This document shows positions 1 through 8,201 of a DNA stretch of 28,177 bases, piece after piece. Position numbers and translations under genes: made by a program. Source of the DNA: Hungateiclostridiaceae bacterium UBA1305 (lineage in GTDB: Bacteria > Bacillota > Clostridia > Acetivibrionales > DTU013); contig DBTX01000001.1 of the NCBI GenBank assembly GCA_002307275.1, positions 1 to 28,177 of the forward strand, in the 5' to 3' direction. The first letter of the stretch is position 1. The number at the start of each line of letters is the position of its first letter. The notes beneath the pieces were generated by a model. The model saw nothing but the letters and a program-made list of their open reading frames with translations. It did no database searches and was not told the DNA's origin.

Positions 1-1545
1 GATAAGTTTGAAGGTTATTATGGAGAGATTGTTAATGGATTAAACAGACTTATTGATACTTTTGTAGCCCCAATGGATGAAGCGGGTAAAGTTTTGGCGA
101 AAATGGCGCTAAATGATTATACAACAGAAATGACCGGACAATATAAAGGTCAGCTGAATGAATTTGCAGAATCCATCAATCTCGTCCGCAAAAGGGTATT
201 AAGTGTGCAGGATGCGTTTGAACGCGTCGGGAAAGGGGATTCAAGCAGATTGGAGGAATTTGAAAAGTTAGGCAAAAGGTCAGAAAACGACAGAATGATG
301 CCTGCTTGTACCGCTGCGCTGAAATCAATCCGCGGTTTGATAAAGGAAGCGGAAATACTTGCAGGTGCTGCAGTAAATGGAGACTTAAGCGTGAGAGGAA
401 ATGCGGATAAGTTTGAAGGCGGCTACAAGGAAATCATTTCAGGTATGAATAAAACGATGGAAGCCATTGTCAAGCCGATAAATGAAGCTTCTGCCGTCAT
501 GCAGGATATGGCAAACGGTAACCTGACTATTGGAATGGATGGAGAATACAGCGGAGATTATGCAAAAATAAAAGCCAATCTTAATTCTACTATAGAATCT
601 TTCAATGACGTGCTCAATGATATAGACATCGCCGCATCACAGGTAACATCGGGATCAAGGCAGGTATCCGACTCTGCCCAGGCTCTTTCACAGGGTTCTA
701 CCGAGCAGGCAAGTTCGATTGAAGAGCTTTCTGCTTCTATAGAAGAGATTGCTTCTCAGACCAGGCAGAATGCTGTAAATGCCAATCAGGCAAACGAACT
801 TGCTCTGGCGGCAAAAGAAGGTGCCGTGGCTGGAAATGCTCAAATGAGGGAAATGCTTAAAGCTATGAACGATATTAACGAAGCATCAGCCAATATCTCC
901 AAGATTATCAAAGTTATTGATGAGATTGCCTTCCAGACAAATATCCTTGCGTTAAATGCCGCAGTGGAAGCTGCAAGGGCCGGGCAGCATGGGAAAGGCT
1001 TTGCCGTAGTAGCCGAAGAAGTAAGAAACCTTGCCGCAAGGTCCGCGAATGCTGCTAAAGAGACAACCGTATTAATAGAAGGTTCAATTAAGAAAGCAGA
1101 GAATGGGACCAAAATAGCAAGTGAAACTGCAAATGCACTTAATAAAATCGTAGATGGTGTCACAAAGGCGACATCCCTTGTAGGTGAAATTGCATCGGCT
1201 TCCAATGAGCAGGCCTCAGGTATTGAACAGGTAAATCAGGGTATCTTGCAGGTATCACAGGTCGTACAAACCAACTCTGCCACATCTCAGGAAAGTGCTG
1301 CTGCAAGTGAGGAGCTATCAGGGCAGGCTGAAGTGTTAAAAGAGATGGTAGGAAAATTCCAATTAAAAAAAGGAAAAACAACGATCAATAAATTTGAGGA
1401 CATAAATCCGGAAATTCTGAAAATGCTGGAAGGTATGGCGGAAAAGAAAAAAACATCAATCAGGAAGTTCACGGGCGCAAAAGACGAAGCATCGGATTCC
1501 AGACATAAAATTTCATTGAGTGATAATGAGTTTGACAAGTATTAA
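1..1545 (+). CDS. Methyl-accepting chemotaxis protein, 5' end outside the window
   Basis: Chemoreceptor signalling protein that controls the CheA kinase in response to a stimulus. The frame is open from base 1, so the true start lies upstream; the first ATG seen (73) is internal. The visible part is 514 codons. The N-terminal third is HAMP-like: the segment starting DKFEG at residue 1 recurs at residue 136 (DKFEGGYKEIISGMNKTMEA), a 135-residue period typical of poly-HAMP receptors. The signalling domain follows, with the hairpin-tip signature (DEIAFQTNILALNAAVEAAR, then GKGFAVVAEEVRNLA) near residues 305-345. No membrane segment or sensor domain is visible; these would lie upstream, or the receptor is cytoplasmic. 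The C-terminus is a charged tail of about 60 residues ending NEFDKY, with no CheR-docking pentapeptide. cheR follows directly. Family assignment is certain; the ligand is unknown. Confidence 0.96.
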   Translation, partial: DKFEGYYGEIVNGLNRLIDTFVAPMDEAGKVLAKMALNDYTTEMTGQYKGQLNEFAESINLVRKRVLSVQDAFERVGKGDSSRLEEFEKLGKRSENDRMMPACTAALKSIRGLIKEAEILAGAAVNGDLSVRGNADKFEGGYKEIISGMNKTMEAIVKPINEASAVMQDMANGNLTIGMDGEYSGDYAKIKANLNSTIESFNDVLNDIDIAASQVTSGSRQVSDSAQALSQGSTEQASSIEELSASIEEIASQTRQNAVNANQANELALAAKEGAVAGNAQMREMLKAMNDINEASANISKIIKVIDEIAFQTNILALNAAVEAARAGQHGKGFAVVAEEVRNLAARSANAAKETTVLIEGSIKKAENGTKIASETANALNKIVDGVTKATSLVGEIASASNEQASGIEQVNQGILQVSQVVQTNSATSQESAAASEELSGQAEVLKEMVGKFQLKKGKTTINKFEDINPEILKMLEGMAEKKKTSIRKFTGAKDEASDSRHKISLSDNEFDKY

Positions 1546-1551
1546 AAAGCA

Positions 1552-1599
1552 TTGTGTGCTAATGAGAGTCGAAAGGCTTTCATTAGCACACAATTTTTT
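1552..1599 (+). terminator. Strong intrinsic terminator between the chemoreceptor and cheR
   Basis: A 17-bp stem (1552-1568 with 1577-1593, one G-T wobble) and an 8-base loop are followed by six T's. It starts 6 bases after the receptor stop codon and ends one base before the cheR ribosome binding site. Confidence 0.9.
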
Positions 1600-1610
1600 C
1601 GGAGAGGTGT

Positions 1611-2435
1611 ATGCAGACAATTACAGACAAGGAATTCAAGCTATTGGCTGCTTTTATCAAAGCCAACTATGGCATTAACCTAAAAGAAGAGAAGCAGGCC
1701 CTGGTCTATGGAAGGCTTCAGAGTGTGCTTGTACAAAAAGGTTTTAACAATTTTTCCGAATACTATAATTATGTTATAACTGATAAAACAAATGACGCTA
1801 TAGTAACGCTGATAGATAAAATTACAACGAACCACACTTTCTTTATGCGTGAAGCCGACCACTTCCATTATTTTAAAAATACTGTGCTTCCTTATCTTGC
1901 TAATGCAGTAAAAGATAAAGATTTACGGATTTGGAGCGCGGGGTGTTCAACAGGGGAAGAGCCCTATACGCTTGCAATGATTATTGATGAATTCTTCGGT
2001 AAGGGAAAAATGCTGTGGAATGCAAGGATACTTGCATCAGATATCTCAGGAAAGGTTCTTGAAACAGCTAAAAAGGGTGAATACAACAATGAAAGTATTG
2101 CATCCATACCTGCCAGTTGGAGGCTGAATTACTTCAGACGGCTTGAAGCTGATAAAAATAGATTGATTGATGAAATAAAAACCGAAGTCATATATAGGAA
2201 GTTTAATCTGATGGAAGATACTTTTCCATTTAAGAAGAAGTTTCATGTGATATTTTGCAGGAACGTTATGATTTATTTTGATAATGTAACAAAAATGGAC
2301 CTGGTCAATAAGTTCTATGATCTGACTGAACCGGGAGGTTACTTGTTTGTCGGACATTCGGAATCCCTGATACGTGAAGCAACAAAGTACAAATATGTAA
2401 TGCCTGCCGTCTACAGAAAGGAATTTACCAAATGA
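1611..2435 (+). CDS. cheR: Chemotaxis protein methyltransferase CheR
   Basis: Transfers methyl groups from S-adenosylmethionine to glutamates on chemoreceptors, giving adaptation in chemotaxis; cytoplasmic. It has 274 residues, the usual length. The N-terminal helical domain is followed by the Rossmann methyltransferase domain: FFMREADHF at 77-85, the SAM-binding loop SAGCSTGEEPYT at 109-120, and IFCRNVMIYF at 214-223. The start is set by GGAGAGG three bases before the ATG. A strong terminator ends just before that ribosome binding site, so no room remains for a promoter between them; expression must come from readthrough or from a promoter inside the receptor gene. The TGA stop overlaps an ATG in the arrangement ATGA, which opens a cheB-like reading frame that is now broken. 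Confidence 0.96.
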   Translation: MQTITDKEFKLLAAFIKANYGINLKEEKQALVYGRLQSVLVQKGFNNFSEYYNYVITDKTNDAIVTLIDKITTNHTFFMREADHFHYFKNTVLPYLANAVKDKDLRIWSAGCSTGEEPYTLAMIIDEFFGKGKMLWNARILASDISGKVLETAKKGEYNNESIASIPASWRLNYFRRLEADKNRLIDEIKTEVIYRKFNLMEDTFPFKKKFHVIFCRNVMIYFDNVTKMDLVNKFYDLTEPGGYLFVGHSESLIREATKYKYVMPAVYRKEFTK

Positions 2436-2544
2436 GCCAGGGCAAAAAGATAAAAGTGTTGGTATGGAAGATCAGGTTTCATTGGATAAAATGCCTCAGC
2501 TGATTTCCGCTCTGTCATATATCCCGCGGGACGTAATTCATTGA
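2432..2544 (+). pseudogene. cheB: Remnant of cheB (chemoreceptor methylesterase), internal deletion
   Basis: An ATG overlapping the cheR stop codon opens a frame reading MSQGKKIKVLV, which looks like the start of a CheB receiver domain (normally continuing VDDS). It then runs out after 23 codons. Immediately after, in a different frame (2464-2544), comes MEDQVSLDKMPQLISAL, which resembles the C-terminal tail of CheB (consensus of the type VD-V-PLDKM). The simplest reading is that about 330 codons were lost, with the junction near 2458-2464. The cheR-cheB order and ATGA overlap are common in this family. The remnant ends across the stop codon of the convergent mrfB. Similarity was judged by eye; the N-terminal match is only 11 residues. 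Confidence 0.5.
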
Positions 2545-3764
2545 GATTGTTTCGAAGCTGCCAGCTTTCTCCTGAGCCGATCCCTTCTTTTTCCGAGTTC
2601 TTCGAACTGCCTGCTGCCTTTCAGTCCGGCTGCCATACAGTTCTGCACAGCCTTTTCAACAAGAACCAGTGCAAATTCAATGTCCCTTATCTTATGCTCA
2701 TAATATTTAGCCATTTCGATCAGATGAAACAATTCAAAGCCTGTGTTTCTGGATTCCATCCTGTTCCAATGTTCAAGTGCCTTGTCGTAGCTTCCATTCC
2801 TTTTATAAACATCCGTAAGCCGTCTCACTGCCTTTGAACGAATGACGTACTCTTCAGAGCCGGTACAAGCCTCCAGGCATTCCAGCATATTCACGGTTTT
2901 CCCTGAGGCTTCGAAAATCCTGCCAAGGCCAAGCAATTCATATCCCATATCAGTATTTGAGAACGGATTCTGCAGCATTGAAGAAAGCTTGCCAAGCAAT
3001 GTGACCATAGATAGGATATCCAGTTCGTTATGACGGATAACTCTTTTAATATCGGAGGCATTCCTGTCTTCCAGGTATTTGAAATAAGCGGATGGTATCA
3101 TTGCACCAGGAATGTCGTCATTTCTAAACTCACCGAGAATATTTTCCTCCAGTGAACTTAATCTGCAGTTTTCGAGCTTCAGTCCCCAAACCCTCCGGGA
3201 CGGATACAGCAGATCCAGGTTGGGTTTATCCCTGAATTCCGGCCTGAGCCTGTTTGAGATGAATCTGCCCAAAAGCAGATTGATGTCAAACGCCTTTCCA
3301 TTGAAAGTTACAAAGCCCTGAAACCTTTTGAAAAGCTGCTGTAATTCAGTCAACATGGCCGTTTCATCATCATAATCCCTCATGAAATATTGCCTGATGA
3401 TGTAGGCTTCATCCTCAAAAAAGCCGACGCCCACAAGAAATGCTACAGTTCCGGCTCCTCCCGATAAACCGGTGGTTTCGGTATCCATATAGATCAGATT
3501 GCCCGCCTGTAATCCCTCACAGTCGGGTCCGCCAAGAGCAGCAGTTATGTCACCTCCGATCATCATCGAGTCTCCGAGGCTGATGCCTCCATGAAGCCAT
3601 GATACCGGATAACGGTTTTCAATGACAAAACAGCTTCCGTTTTCATTACTCTGAACATTTCCCGGCACAAGGTCCTGAATATCCAACCCCGTATCACGTA
3701 CCGGGGCAGTTACTGGCTTTTCCATATTCTCCTTGTATAATCCCAATTTACTTCGTATATCCAT
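2538..3764 (-). CDS. mrfB: MrfB-like RNase H-fold DNA exonuclease (YprB family)
   Basis: Predicted metal-dependent 3'-5' exonuclease that works with the helicase MrfA in mitomycin-type DNA damage repair, as shown for Bacillus subtilis YprAB/MrfAB. From the start used here there are 408 residues. The DEDD exonuclease motifs are visible: DTETTG at 94-99, FNGKAFD at 154-160, and HNELD at 245-249 (HxxxD, DEDDh type). The C-terminal third is helical and TPR-like, as in the family. Start choice: the ATG at 3764 has GGGA six bases upstream and begins MDIRSKLGLY; an ATG at 3797 is in frame but has no ribosome binding site. mrfA lies upstream on the same strand, about 180 bases away across a small tandem repeat, so co-transcription is likely. 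Function is inferred from the family and the neighbour. Confidence 0.88.
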   Translation of the reverse strand: MDIRSKLGLYKENMEKPVTAPVRDTGLDIQDLVPGNVQSNENGSCFVIENRYPVSWLHGGISLGDSMMIGGDITAALGGPDCEGLQAGNLIYMDTETTGLSGGAGTVAFLVGVGFFEDEAYIIRQYFMRDYDDETAMLTELQQLFKRFQGFVTFNGKAFDINLLLGRFISNRLRPEFRDKPNLDLLYPSRRVWGLKLENCRLSSLEENILGEFRNDDIPGAMIPSAYFKYLEDRNASDIKRVIRHNELDILSMVTLLGKLSSMLQNPFSNTDMGYELLGLGRIFEASGKTVNMLECLEACTGSEEYVIRSKAVRRLTDVYKRNGSYDKALEHWNRMESRNTGFELFHLIEMAKYYEHKIRDIEFALVLVEKAVQNCMAAGLKGSRQFEELGKRRDRLRRKLAASKQSQ

Positions 3765-3842
3765 ATAAATCCCAATCTGCCTTCCCGATTTTTTCATTTC
3801 GTATCGGTATCATCCCGAACCGGTTTTTTCCCAATCCGACAA

Positions 3843-3890
3843 CATTCTTTATCGGAGTCATTCTTTATCCGGGTCATTCTTTATCAGCAG
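3843..3890. repeat. Three 16-bp tandem repeats between mrfA and mrfB
   Basis: Three contiguous copies of CATTCTTTATCNGNGT-like units lie at 3843, 3859 and 3875. The array is flanked by two copies of CATCCCGAACCGGTT at 3811-3825 and 3905-3919. The stretch is in the spacer of the presumed mrfAB transcript. No gene is seen in it. Confidence 0.75.
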
Positions 3891-3946
3891 CATCCCTCTG
3901 ATTTCATCCCGAACCGGTTCCGCCACTTCGTTGGTAACATCTGAGG

Positions 3947-6220
3947 CTAGGAATGCTGCGAAAGTATCATTTTCATCAGCCTCAACGTCAGTTCCTTCGG
4001 GCTGCCTTTCCCCGTGAATTCGTTCAGCGGACCGACGCAGGATGGACAGCCCTCCTCACAGCTGCAATGCATCACCATGTCAACTGCAGTTGTGAAGAGC
4101 TCTTCGTGCAGCTCATAAAGCTTGTCACTGAATCCGACACCGCCGGGATAACTGTCATATATATAGATCGTTGGTCTTTGGGTAAAGGTCGAGCGCACCT
4201 GATGAACGACCCTGATATCCCCTGGATCGCACATCAAATAAATGGGGGACGCATTCGCAAGCACATTTGAAATACCAAGGAGTCCATTCTGCACATCAGA
4301 TTGTGACATTCCTGAAATTTCCTCAGGCAGACTTACCCAGTAAGCCGTTGTATGCATTTCAAGCTCGGGCAGTGTGACCGGACCTGAACCGATATTTTCA
4401 TGCGTATGCAGCTTAATCTTTTTGAACATCGTGACAAGCGAACTGACTGACACCTCACCGCTGCATCTTAGTACCGGTTTGCTTGAATCCTCGCGGAAAA
4501 CATCAATGACCTTAAGATCAACTGCAAGGTTGGCATCTGTATAATAGTCGACATTCACCCTTCTTACATAAGCCTTCTTATCGTCAAAATCAAGCTTCTC
4601 CACCTGGTACTGCACACCCTCGTGCATATAGATCGCTTCCTCGTGAAGCAGCATCGGCGCACTGAAACGGTCTGTCTCGCCTATAACAACATGCTTGGGT
4701 TCCGAGATGTCAATGATGATGAAATTCTCGTTGGAAGCGCTTCTGAGACTGATTTCGTCTGCGGGAAATACGTCGGACATCCAATGCCACCGCTTGCCCA
4801 CATGCCTGACGAGCCTCGCTTCCTCCATGAATGACAATATTTCTGCCGTTGTTTCAACGCCGAATTTTTCGCCGTCCTCAAATGGCAGTTCAAACGCCGC
4901 ACACTTCATATGATTATACAGGATGACGAGATTATCGGGATTGATCAGTCCATTTTCAGGGCTCTTCCCGAAAAAGTAGTCCGGATTACTGATAATATAC
5001 TGATCAAGCGGACTGCTGTTTGCTACAAGAATGGCAACTGAAACACCGCTCCGGCGGCCTGCACGGCCCGCCTGCTGCCAGGTGCTCGCTATGGTCCCGG
5101 GGTAGCCGCAGATGATGCACGCTTCCAGCGCGCCAATATCAATGCCCAATTCCAGCGCATTTGTTGAAACGACGCCTGTGATACTGCCCTCTCTGAGCCC
5201 CCTTTCTATCTCCCGCCGGAGATTGGGCAGGTAACCGCCTCTATAACCACGCACCCTGCTGTCCGCATCCCGGCTGCCGTGAAAAATATCCTTCAGATAG
5301 GTCACCAGCACCTCCACATTCAGCCTGCTGCGCGTGAACACGATCGTCTGCACACCGTTGCGGATGAGGGATTCCGCCAGACTTTCAGCCTCCAGCATAC
5401 TGCTCCTGCGGATCCCCAACTCCTTGTTTACAATAGGTGGGTTGTAAAAAATGATATGCTTTTTGCAGGAGGGCGCACCGTTGTTATCAATCAGCCTGAC
5501 ATCGGCACCCGTGATTCTGGAAGCCAGTTCCGCAGGGTTTGCGATGGTTGCTGAGCAGCAAATGAACTGAGGCTTTGAGCCATAGAAATCACAGATTCTT
5601 TTCAGCCGTCTGATGGTATTGGCCAGATGACTGCCAAATACGCCCCTGTAATGATGTACTTCGTCAATAACGATGTATTTCAGATTTTCAAACAACTTGG
5701 TCCATTTTGTATGGTGCGGAAGAATCCCGCTATGAAGCATATCCGGATTTGTCACAACGATATGCCCGGCTTGACGGATCGCCTTTCTTGCAGATTGGGG
5801 AGTATCCCCGTCATAGGTAAACGTCTTTACGTCAACTCCCGCTTCCGTAATGAGTTCATGCAGCTCGGAGGTCTGATCCTGTGACAGCGCCTTGGTAGGA
5901 AACAGAAAAAGCGCCCGTGAAGCTTCATCCTTCAGGATGGCGTTCAGTACAGGCACATTGTAGCACATGGTCTTGCCCGAGGCTGTCGGTGTAACGACCA
6001 CAACGCTGTTACCCTCATGGATGGCACTGATGGCACTGGCCTGATGCGAATAAAGCCTGTGGACTCCCCTTCTTTCCAGGGCCGCTTTGATACGTCCGTC
6101 GATGAAGTCGGGAAAATCCGCAAATACTGCTTCCCGAGCGGGCAATTCCACCCAGGACGTAACATTCCGGGTTATTTTCTCCGAAGCCTTAAAATAGTCC
6201 AGCATTTGCTCCAGGTTCAT
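3947..6220 (-). CDS. mrfA: MrfA-like superfamily 2 DNA helicase (YprA family, DUF1998)
   Basis: ATP-dependent DNA helicase; in B. subtilis MrfA acts with the nuclease MrfB to repair mitomycin C damage independently of UvrABC. It has 757 residues, the usual size. Helicase motifs run in order: TPTASGKT (Walker A, 77-84), FPTKALSQDQ (Ia), DEVH (186-189), SAT (223-225), STNALELGIDIG (V) and QAGRAGR (VI). The C-terminal DUF1998/zinc domain carries the cysteine cluster C719, C721, C725, C728 (CxCx3Cx2C), which matches the family. The start follows a strong site, GGGAGGAAACT then ATG. A sigma-A-like promoter and a LexA-box-like palindrome sit just upstream, so SOS control is possible. dusB lies further upstream on the same strand, but the separate promoter suggests mrfA starts its own transcript. 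mrfB follows. Confidence 0.93.
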   Translation of the reverse strand: MNLEQMLDYFKASEKITRNVTSWVELPAREAVFADFPDFIDGRIKAALERRGVHRLYSHQASAISAIHEGNSVVVVTPTASGKTMCYNVPVLNAILKDEASRALFLFPTKALSQDQTSELHELITEAGVDVKTFTYDGDTPQSARKAIRQAGHIVVTNPDMLHSGILPHHTKWTKLFENLKYIVIDEVHHYRGVFGSHLANTIRRLKRICDFYGSKPQFICCSATIANPAELASRITGADVRLIDNNGAPSCKKHIIFYNPPIVNKELGIRRSSMLEAESLAESLIRNGVQTIVFTRSRLNVEVLVTYLKDIFHGSRDADSRVRGYRGGYLPNLRREIERGLREGSITGVVSTNALELGIDIGALEACIICGYPGTIASTWQQAGRAGRRSGVSVAILVANSSPLDQYIISNPDYFFGKSPENGLINPDNLVILYNHMKCAAFELPFEDGEKFGVETTAEILSFMEEARLVRHVGKRWHWMSDVFPADEISLRSASNENFIIIDISEPKHVVIGETDRFSAPMLLHEEAIYMHEGVQYQVEKLDFDDKKAYVRRVNVDYYTDANLAVDLKVIDVFREDSSKPVLRCSGEVSVSSLVTMFKKIKLHTHENIGSGPVTLPELEMHTTAYWVSLPEEISGMSQSDVQNGLLGISNVLANASPIYLMCDPGDIRVVHQVRSTFTQRPTIYIYDSYPGGVGFSDKLYELHEELFTTAVDMVMHCSCEEGCPSCVGPLNEFTGKGSPKELTLRLMKMILSQHS

Positions 6221-6230
6221 AGTTTCCTCC

Positions 6231-6244
6231 CGAACATATATTCT
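6231..6244. promoter_or_regulatory. Candidate LexA (SOS) box at the mrfA start site
   Basis: CGAACATATATTCT matches the Bacillus SOS box CGAACATATGTTCG at 12 of 14 positions. It lies between the -10 element and the mrfA ribosome binding site, where bound LexA would block transcription. One half-site is imperfect, so binding is not certain. Confidence 0.45.
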
Positions 6245-6250
6245 ATTATT

Positions 6251-6279
6251 ATTTTAGTATATAACCCGGGTATTGTAAA
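6251..6279 (-). promoter_or_regulatory. Sigma-A-like promoter of mrfA(B)
   Basis: Reading the minus strand: TTTACA (6274-6279), a 17-base spacer, and TAAAAT (6251-6256). The predicted start near 6244 gives a leader of about 24 bases. Confidence 0.6.
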
Positions 6280-6357
6280 GAAGAGGAATGACCACTTTCT
6301 TCAAGTATTATTGATATGGATATATTCCCTTGTACAAAGATTTACTGCACCTAAGAT

Positions 6358-7311
6358 TTACTGCAGCTCCCGGATCAGTTCCGCCATCTCAGCCACGGAA
6401 GCAGCTCTGAATACCCTGTCCTTAAAATGTGCGGAATTTTTATGGCCCTTCATATACCAGGAAATATGTTTTCGCATTTCACAAACGCCTGTGTGTTCGC
6501 CCTTGAGAGCCACCAGCATCTCCATGTGTCTAAGTATTGCAGCAGCCCTTTTCTGCATATCCGGTTCCGGCAGCAGTTCACCGGTTGCCAGGTAATGCAG
6601 TATTCTGCTGAAGATCCATGGATTTCCCTGTGCTCCGCGTCCAACCATGATGGCATCGCATCGTGTAAACTCCAGCATTCTTTCTGCGTCCAAAGGTGTG
6701 CAAATATCTCCGTTTCCTACAACTGGAATGGATACTGCTTCTTTCACACTTTTGATGATTTCCCAGTCCGCCTTCCCACTATAAAACTGCCCGCGTGTCC
6801 TGCCATGCACAGCAACAGCCGCTGCGCCGCACCTTTCCGCCAGCTGCGCTATTTCAACAGCATTAACATGCTCATCATCCCAACCCTTGCGGATTTTTAT
6901 CGTAACAGGCTTTTGCGAAACCGAACATACTGATTTTATTATTGCTGCAATCAGATCAGGCTTGAGCATCAATGCGCTGCCTTCCCCATTCCTGGTGATC
7001 TTTGGAGTTGGACATCCCATGTTTATATCAACGATTGCCGCATCTGAACAATTCAATTTTTCTGCCGCATCAGCCAGGATATCAGGCTCAGAGCCAAATA
7101 TCTGCACTGCCGCAGGCAGTTCTTCACTGCACAGATCCGCCAGCTTCCAGCTTTTTTCGTCCTTATAGAACATACCCTTGGCACTGATCATCTCCGTATA
7201 CACAAGTCCACAGCCCTGCTCTTTACAGAGGACCCTGAACGGCATATCGGTAACACCTGCCATCGGTGCAAGAAACACATTGTTTTCCATCGTAACTGTA
7301 CCTATTTTCAT
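6358..7311 (-). CDS. dusB: tRNA-dihydrouridine synthase (DusB family)
   Basis: Flavin enzyme that reduces uridine in the tRNA D-loop to dihydrouridine using NADPH; cytoplasmic. It has 317 residues, normal for DusB. The FMN-binding TIM barrel is recognisable: LAPMAGVTDMPFR at 14-26, the catalytic cysteine C100 in NMGCPTPKITRNGEGSALM, the RNA/FMN segment VHGRTRGQFYSG, and VVGNGDI followed by MVGRGAQGNPW. The start has GGAGG seven bases upstream of the ATG. A weak promoter candidate lies at 7331-7358. mrfA is the next gene downstream, about 140 bases away, and appears to have its own promoter. The assignment to Dus is firm; the B subtype is by overall resemblance. Confidence 0.95.
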   Translation of the reverse strand: MKIGTVTMENNVFLAPMAGVTDMPFRVLCKEQGCGLVYTEMISAKGMFYKDEKSWKLADLCSEELPAAVQIFGSEPDILADAAEKLNCSDAAIVDINMGCPTPKITRNGEGSALMLKPDLIAAIIKSVCSVSQKPVTIKIRKGWDDEHVNAVEIAQLAERCGAAAVAVHGRTRGQFYSGKADWEIIKSVKEAVSIPVVGNGDICTPLDAERMLEFTRCDAIMVGRGAQGNPWIFSRILHYLATGELLPEPDMQKRAAAILRHMEMLVALKGEHTGVCEMRKHISWYMKGHKNSAHFKDRVFRAASVAEMAELIRELQ

Positions 7312-7330
7312 TAAAGTCCTCCATCACTAT

Positions 7331-7358
7331 ATTTTAGCATATCGCAGCTAGGCTGCAA
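7331..7358 (-). promoter_or_regulatory. Candidate dusB promoter
   Basis: Minus strand: TTGCAG (7353-7358), a 16-base spacer, TAAAAT (7331-7336). The -10 is good and the -35 is weak (TTG matched only). Confidence 0.35.
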
Positions 7359-7425
7359 GCCTCCGGAGAATGAAAATCACTGCGACAGGCTATAAATCCC
7401 AAATATTCTATCTAATAACACATAC

Positions 7426-7461
7426 AGAAAAGACTGCCATATGAATTTACATGACAGTCTT
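7426..7461 (-). terminator. Intrinsic terminator after the PilZ gene
   Basis: Minus strand: an 11-bp stem (7451-7461 with 7430-7440, one G-T wobble), a loop of about ten bases, then TTTTCTG. It begins 16 bases past the PilZ stop codon. Confidence 0.8.
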
Positions 7462-7476
7462 CAGATAATAACCTAT

Positions 7477-7929
7477 TTATTTGTAATTGCTTACACGAAG
7501 CCTTCTGGATCTTTGTCTCAGGCGAGGCAGCAGCAGTATGGAATATTCTTCATCTTTCAGAACAAATTCGTGTTCATGTGAATTCTTTACCGTCATCTTG
7601 GATTTTATTAGTTCATCCAACTGTACTTGATGATACTTGTTCAGGTTTTCGTAGCGGACAGCATAAATATCTCTGCATTTACTCCGTTCGATACGTACGA
7701 TACTGCCCTCCAGCTTGATATTGAATTCTGAAAGCATGTTGTACACATATAGGTTAAAATAAAGCTTCATGCCTTCATGCAGATTGTGCTTTGTTGTGAA
7801 CTGCAGGCCGCCGGCGGAAATATCGCACAGTTCCATGTTCTCCCACCTTACCTCATCTGTGCTGATCAGAGCTTTACATACCAGATTATCACACCTTTGG
7901 TACTTTCGTTTTTCGGCTAAATAGGACAT
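7477..7929 (-). CDS. PilZ-domain cyclic di-GMP binding protein
   Basis: Probable cyclic di-GMP effector. From the chosen start it has 150 residues. The two PilZ binding motifs are intact: RxxxR (RKYQR, near residues 8-12) and DxSxxG (DISAGG), spaced as in the family. The rest fits a single PilZ beta barrel with a basic C-terminal tail (RLRQRSRRLRVSNYK). No partner domain (YcgR-N, GT2) is present, so the output is unknown. Start choice: the ATG at 7929 has AAGGAG upstream with an 11-base gap and begins MSYLAEKRKYQR; an in-frame ATG at 8007 lacks any ribosome binding site and adds residues not typical of PilZ. It is followed by its own terminator, so it is probably monocistronic. GGDEF and HD-GYP genes lie elsewhere in the window. 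Confidence 0.88.
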   Translation of the reverse strand: MSYLAEKRKYQRCDNLVCKALISTDEVRWENMELCDISAGGLQFTTKHNLHEGMKLYFNLYVYNMLSEFNIKLEGSIVRIERSKCRDIYAVRYENLNKYHQVQLDELIKSKMTVKNSHEHEFVLKDEEYSILLLPRLRQRSRRLRVSNYK

Positions 7930-8113
7930 AAGCTTCACTGCTCCTTTTCCAAATTTACCGGTTTGGTTGGCGCCACACGCGTAAGCGGTTATCAAGGAAA
8001 TCAGCATAACAGCCGATCAGTGCTTATTGATGTAAATTTTGTTTTGCTTGTACTTTTGTTATCGTGATGTGTCTTTTCAGATCTGTACTTAATAGAATGG
8101 TTTATCTGTATTA

Positions 8114-8143
8114 ATTATACCATGCAGTATTTACAAAAGTCGA
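8114..8143 (-). promoter_or_regulatory. Candidate promoter of the PilZ gene
   Basis: Minus strand: TCGACT (8138-8143), an 18-base spacer, and a perfect TATAAT (8114-8119). It would give a leader of about 180 bases. I looked for a cyclic di-GMP riboswitch in that leader and could not find one. Confidence 0.4.
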
Positions 8144-8201
8144 GGGTTATGTTTTTAACAATGATGCCTGTATATATAGGATCAATTTTGAAAATACAGA
8201 A

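Noticed and set aside
3843..3890. CRISPR array
   Set aside because: The 16-bp units are contiguous, with no spacers, and no cas genes are present.
6017..6595. 192-codon open frame on the plus strand
   Set aside because: It spans the 5' end of mrfA, its promoter and the 3' end of dusB on the opposite strand; no domain and no start signal.
7930..8113. Possible cyclic di-GMP riboswitch before the PilZ gene
   Set aside because: The leader is long enough, but the conserved GEMM-I core blocks and the tetraloop-receptor pair are not present, and I cannot fit GEMM-II.
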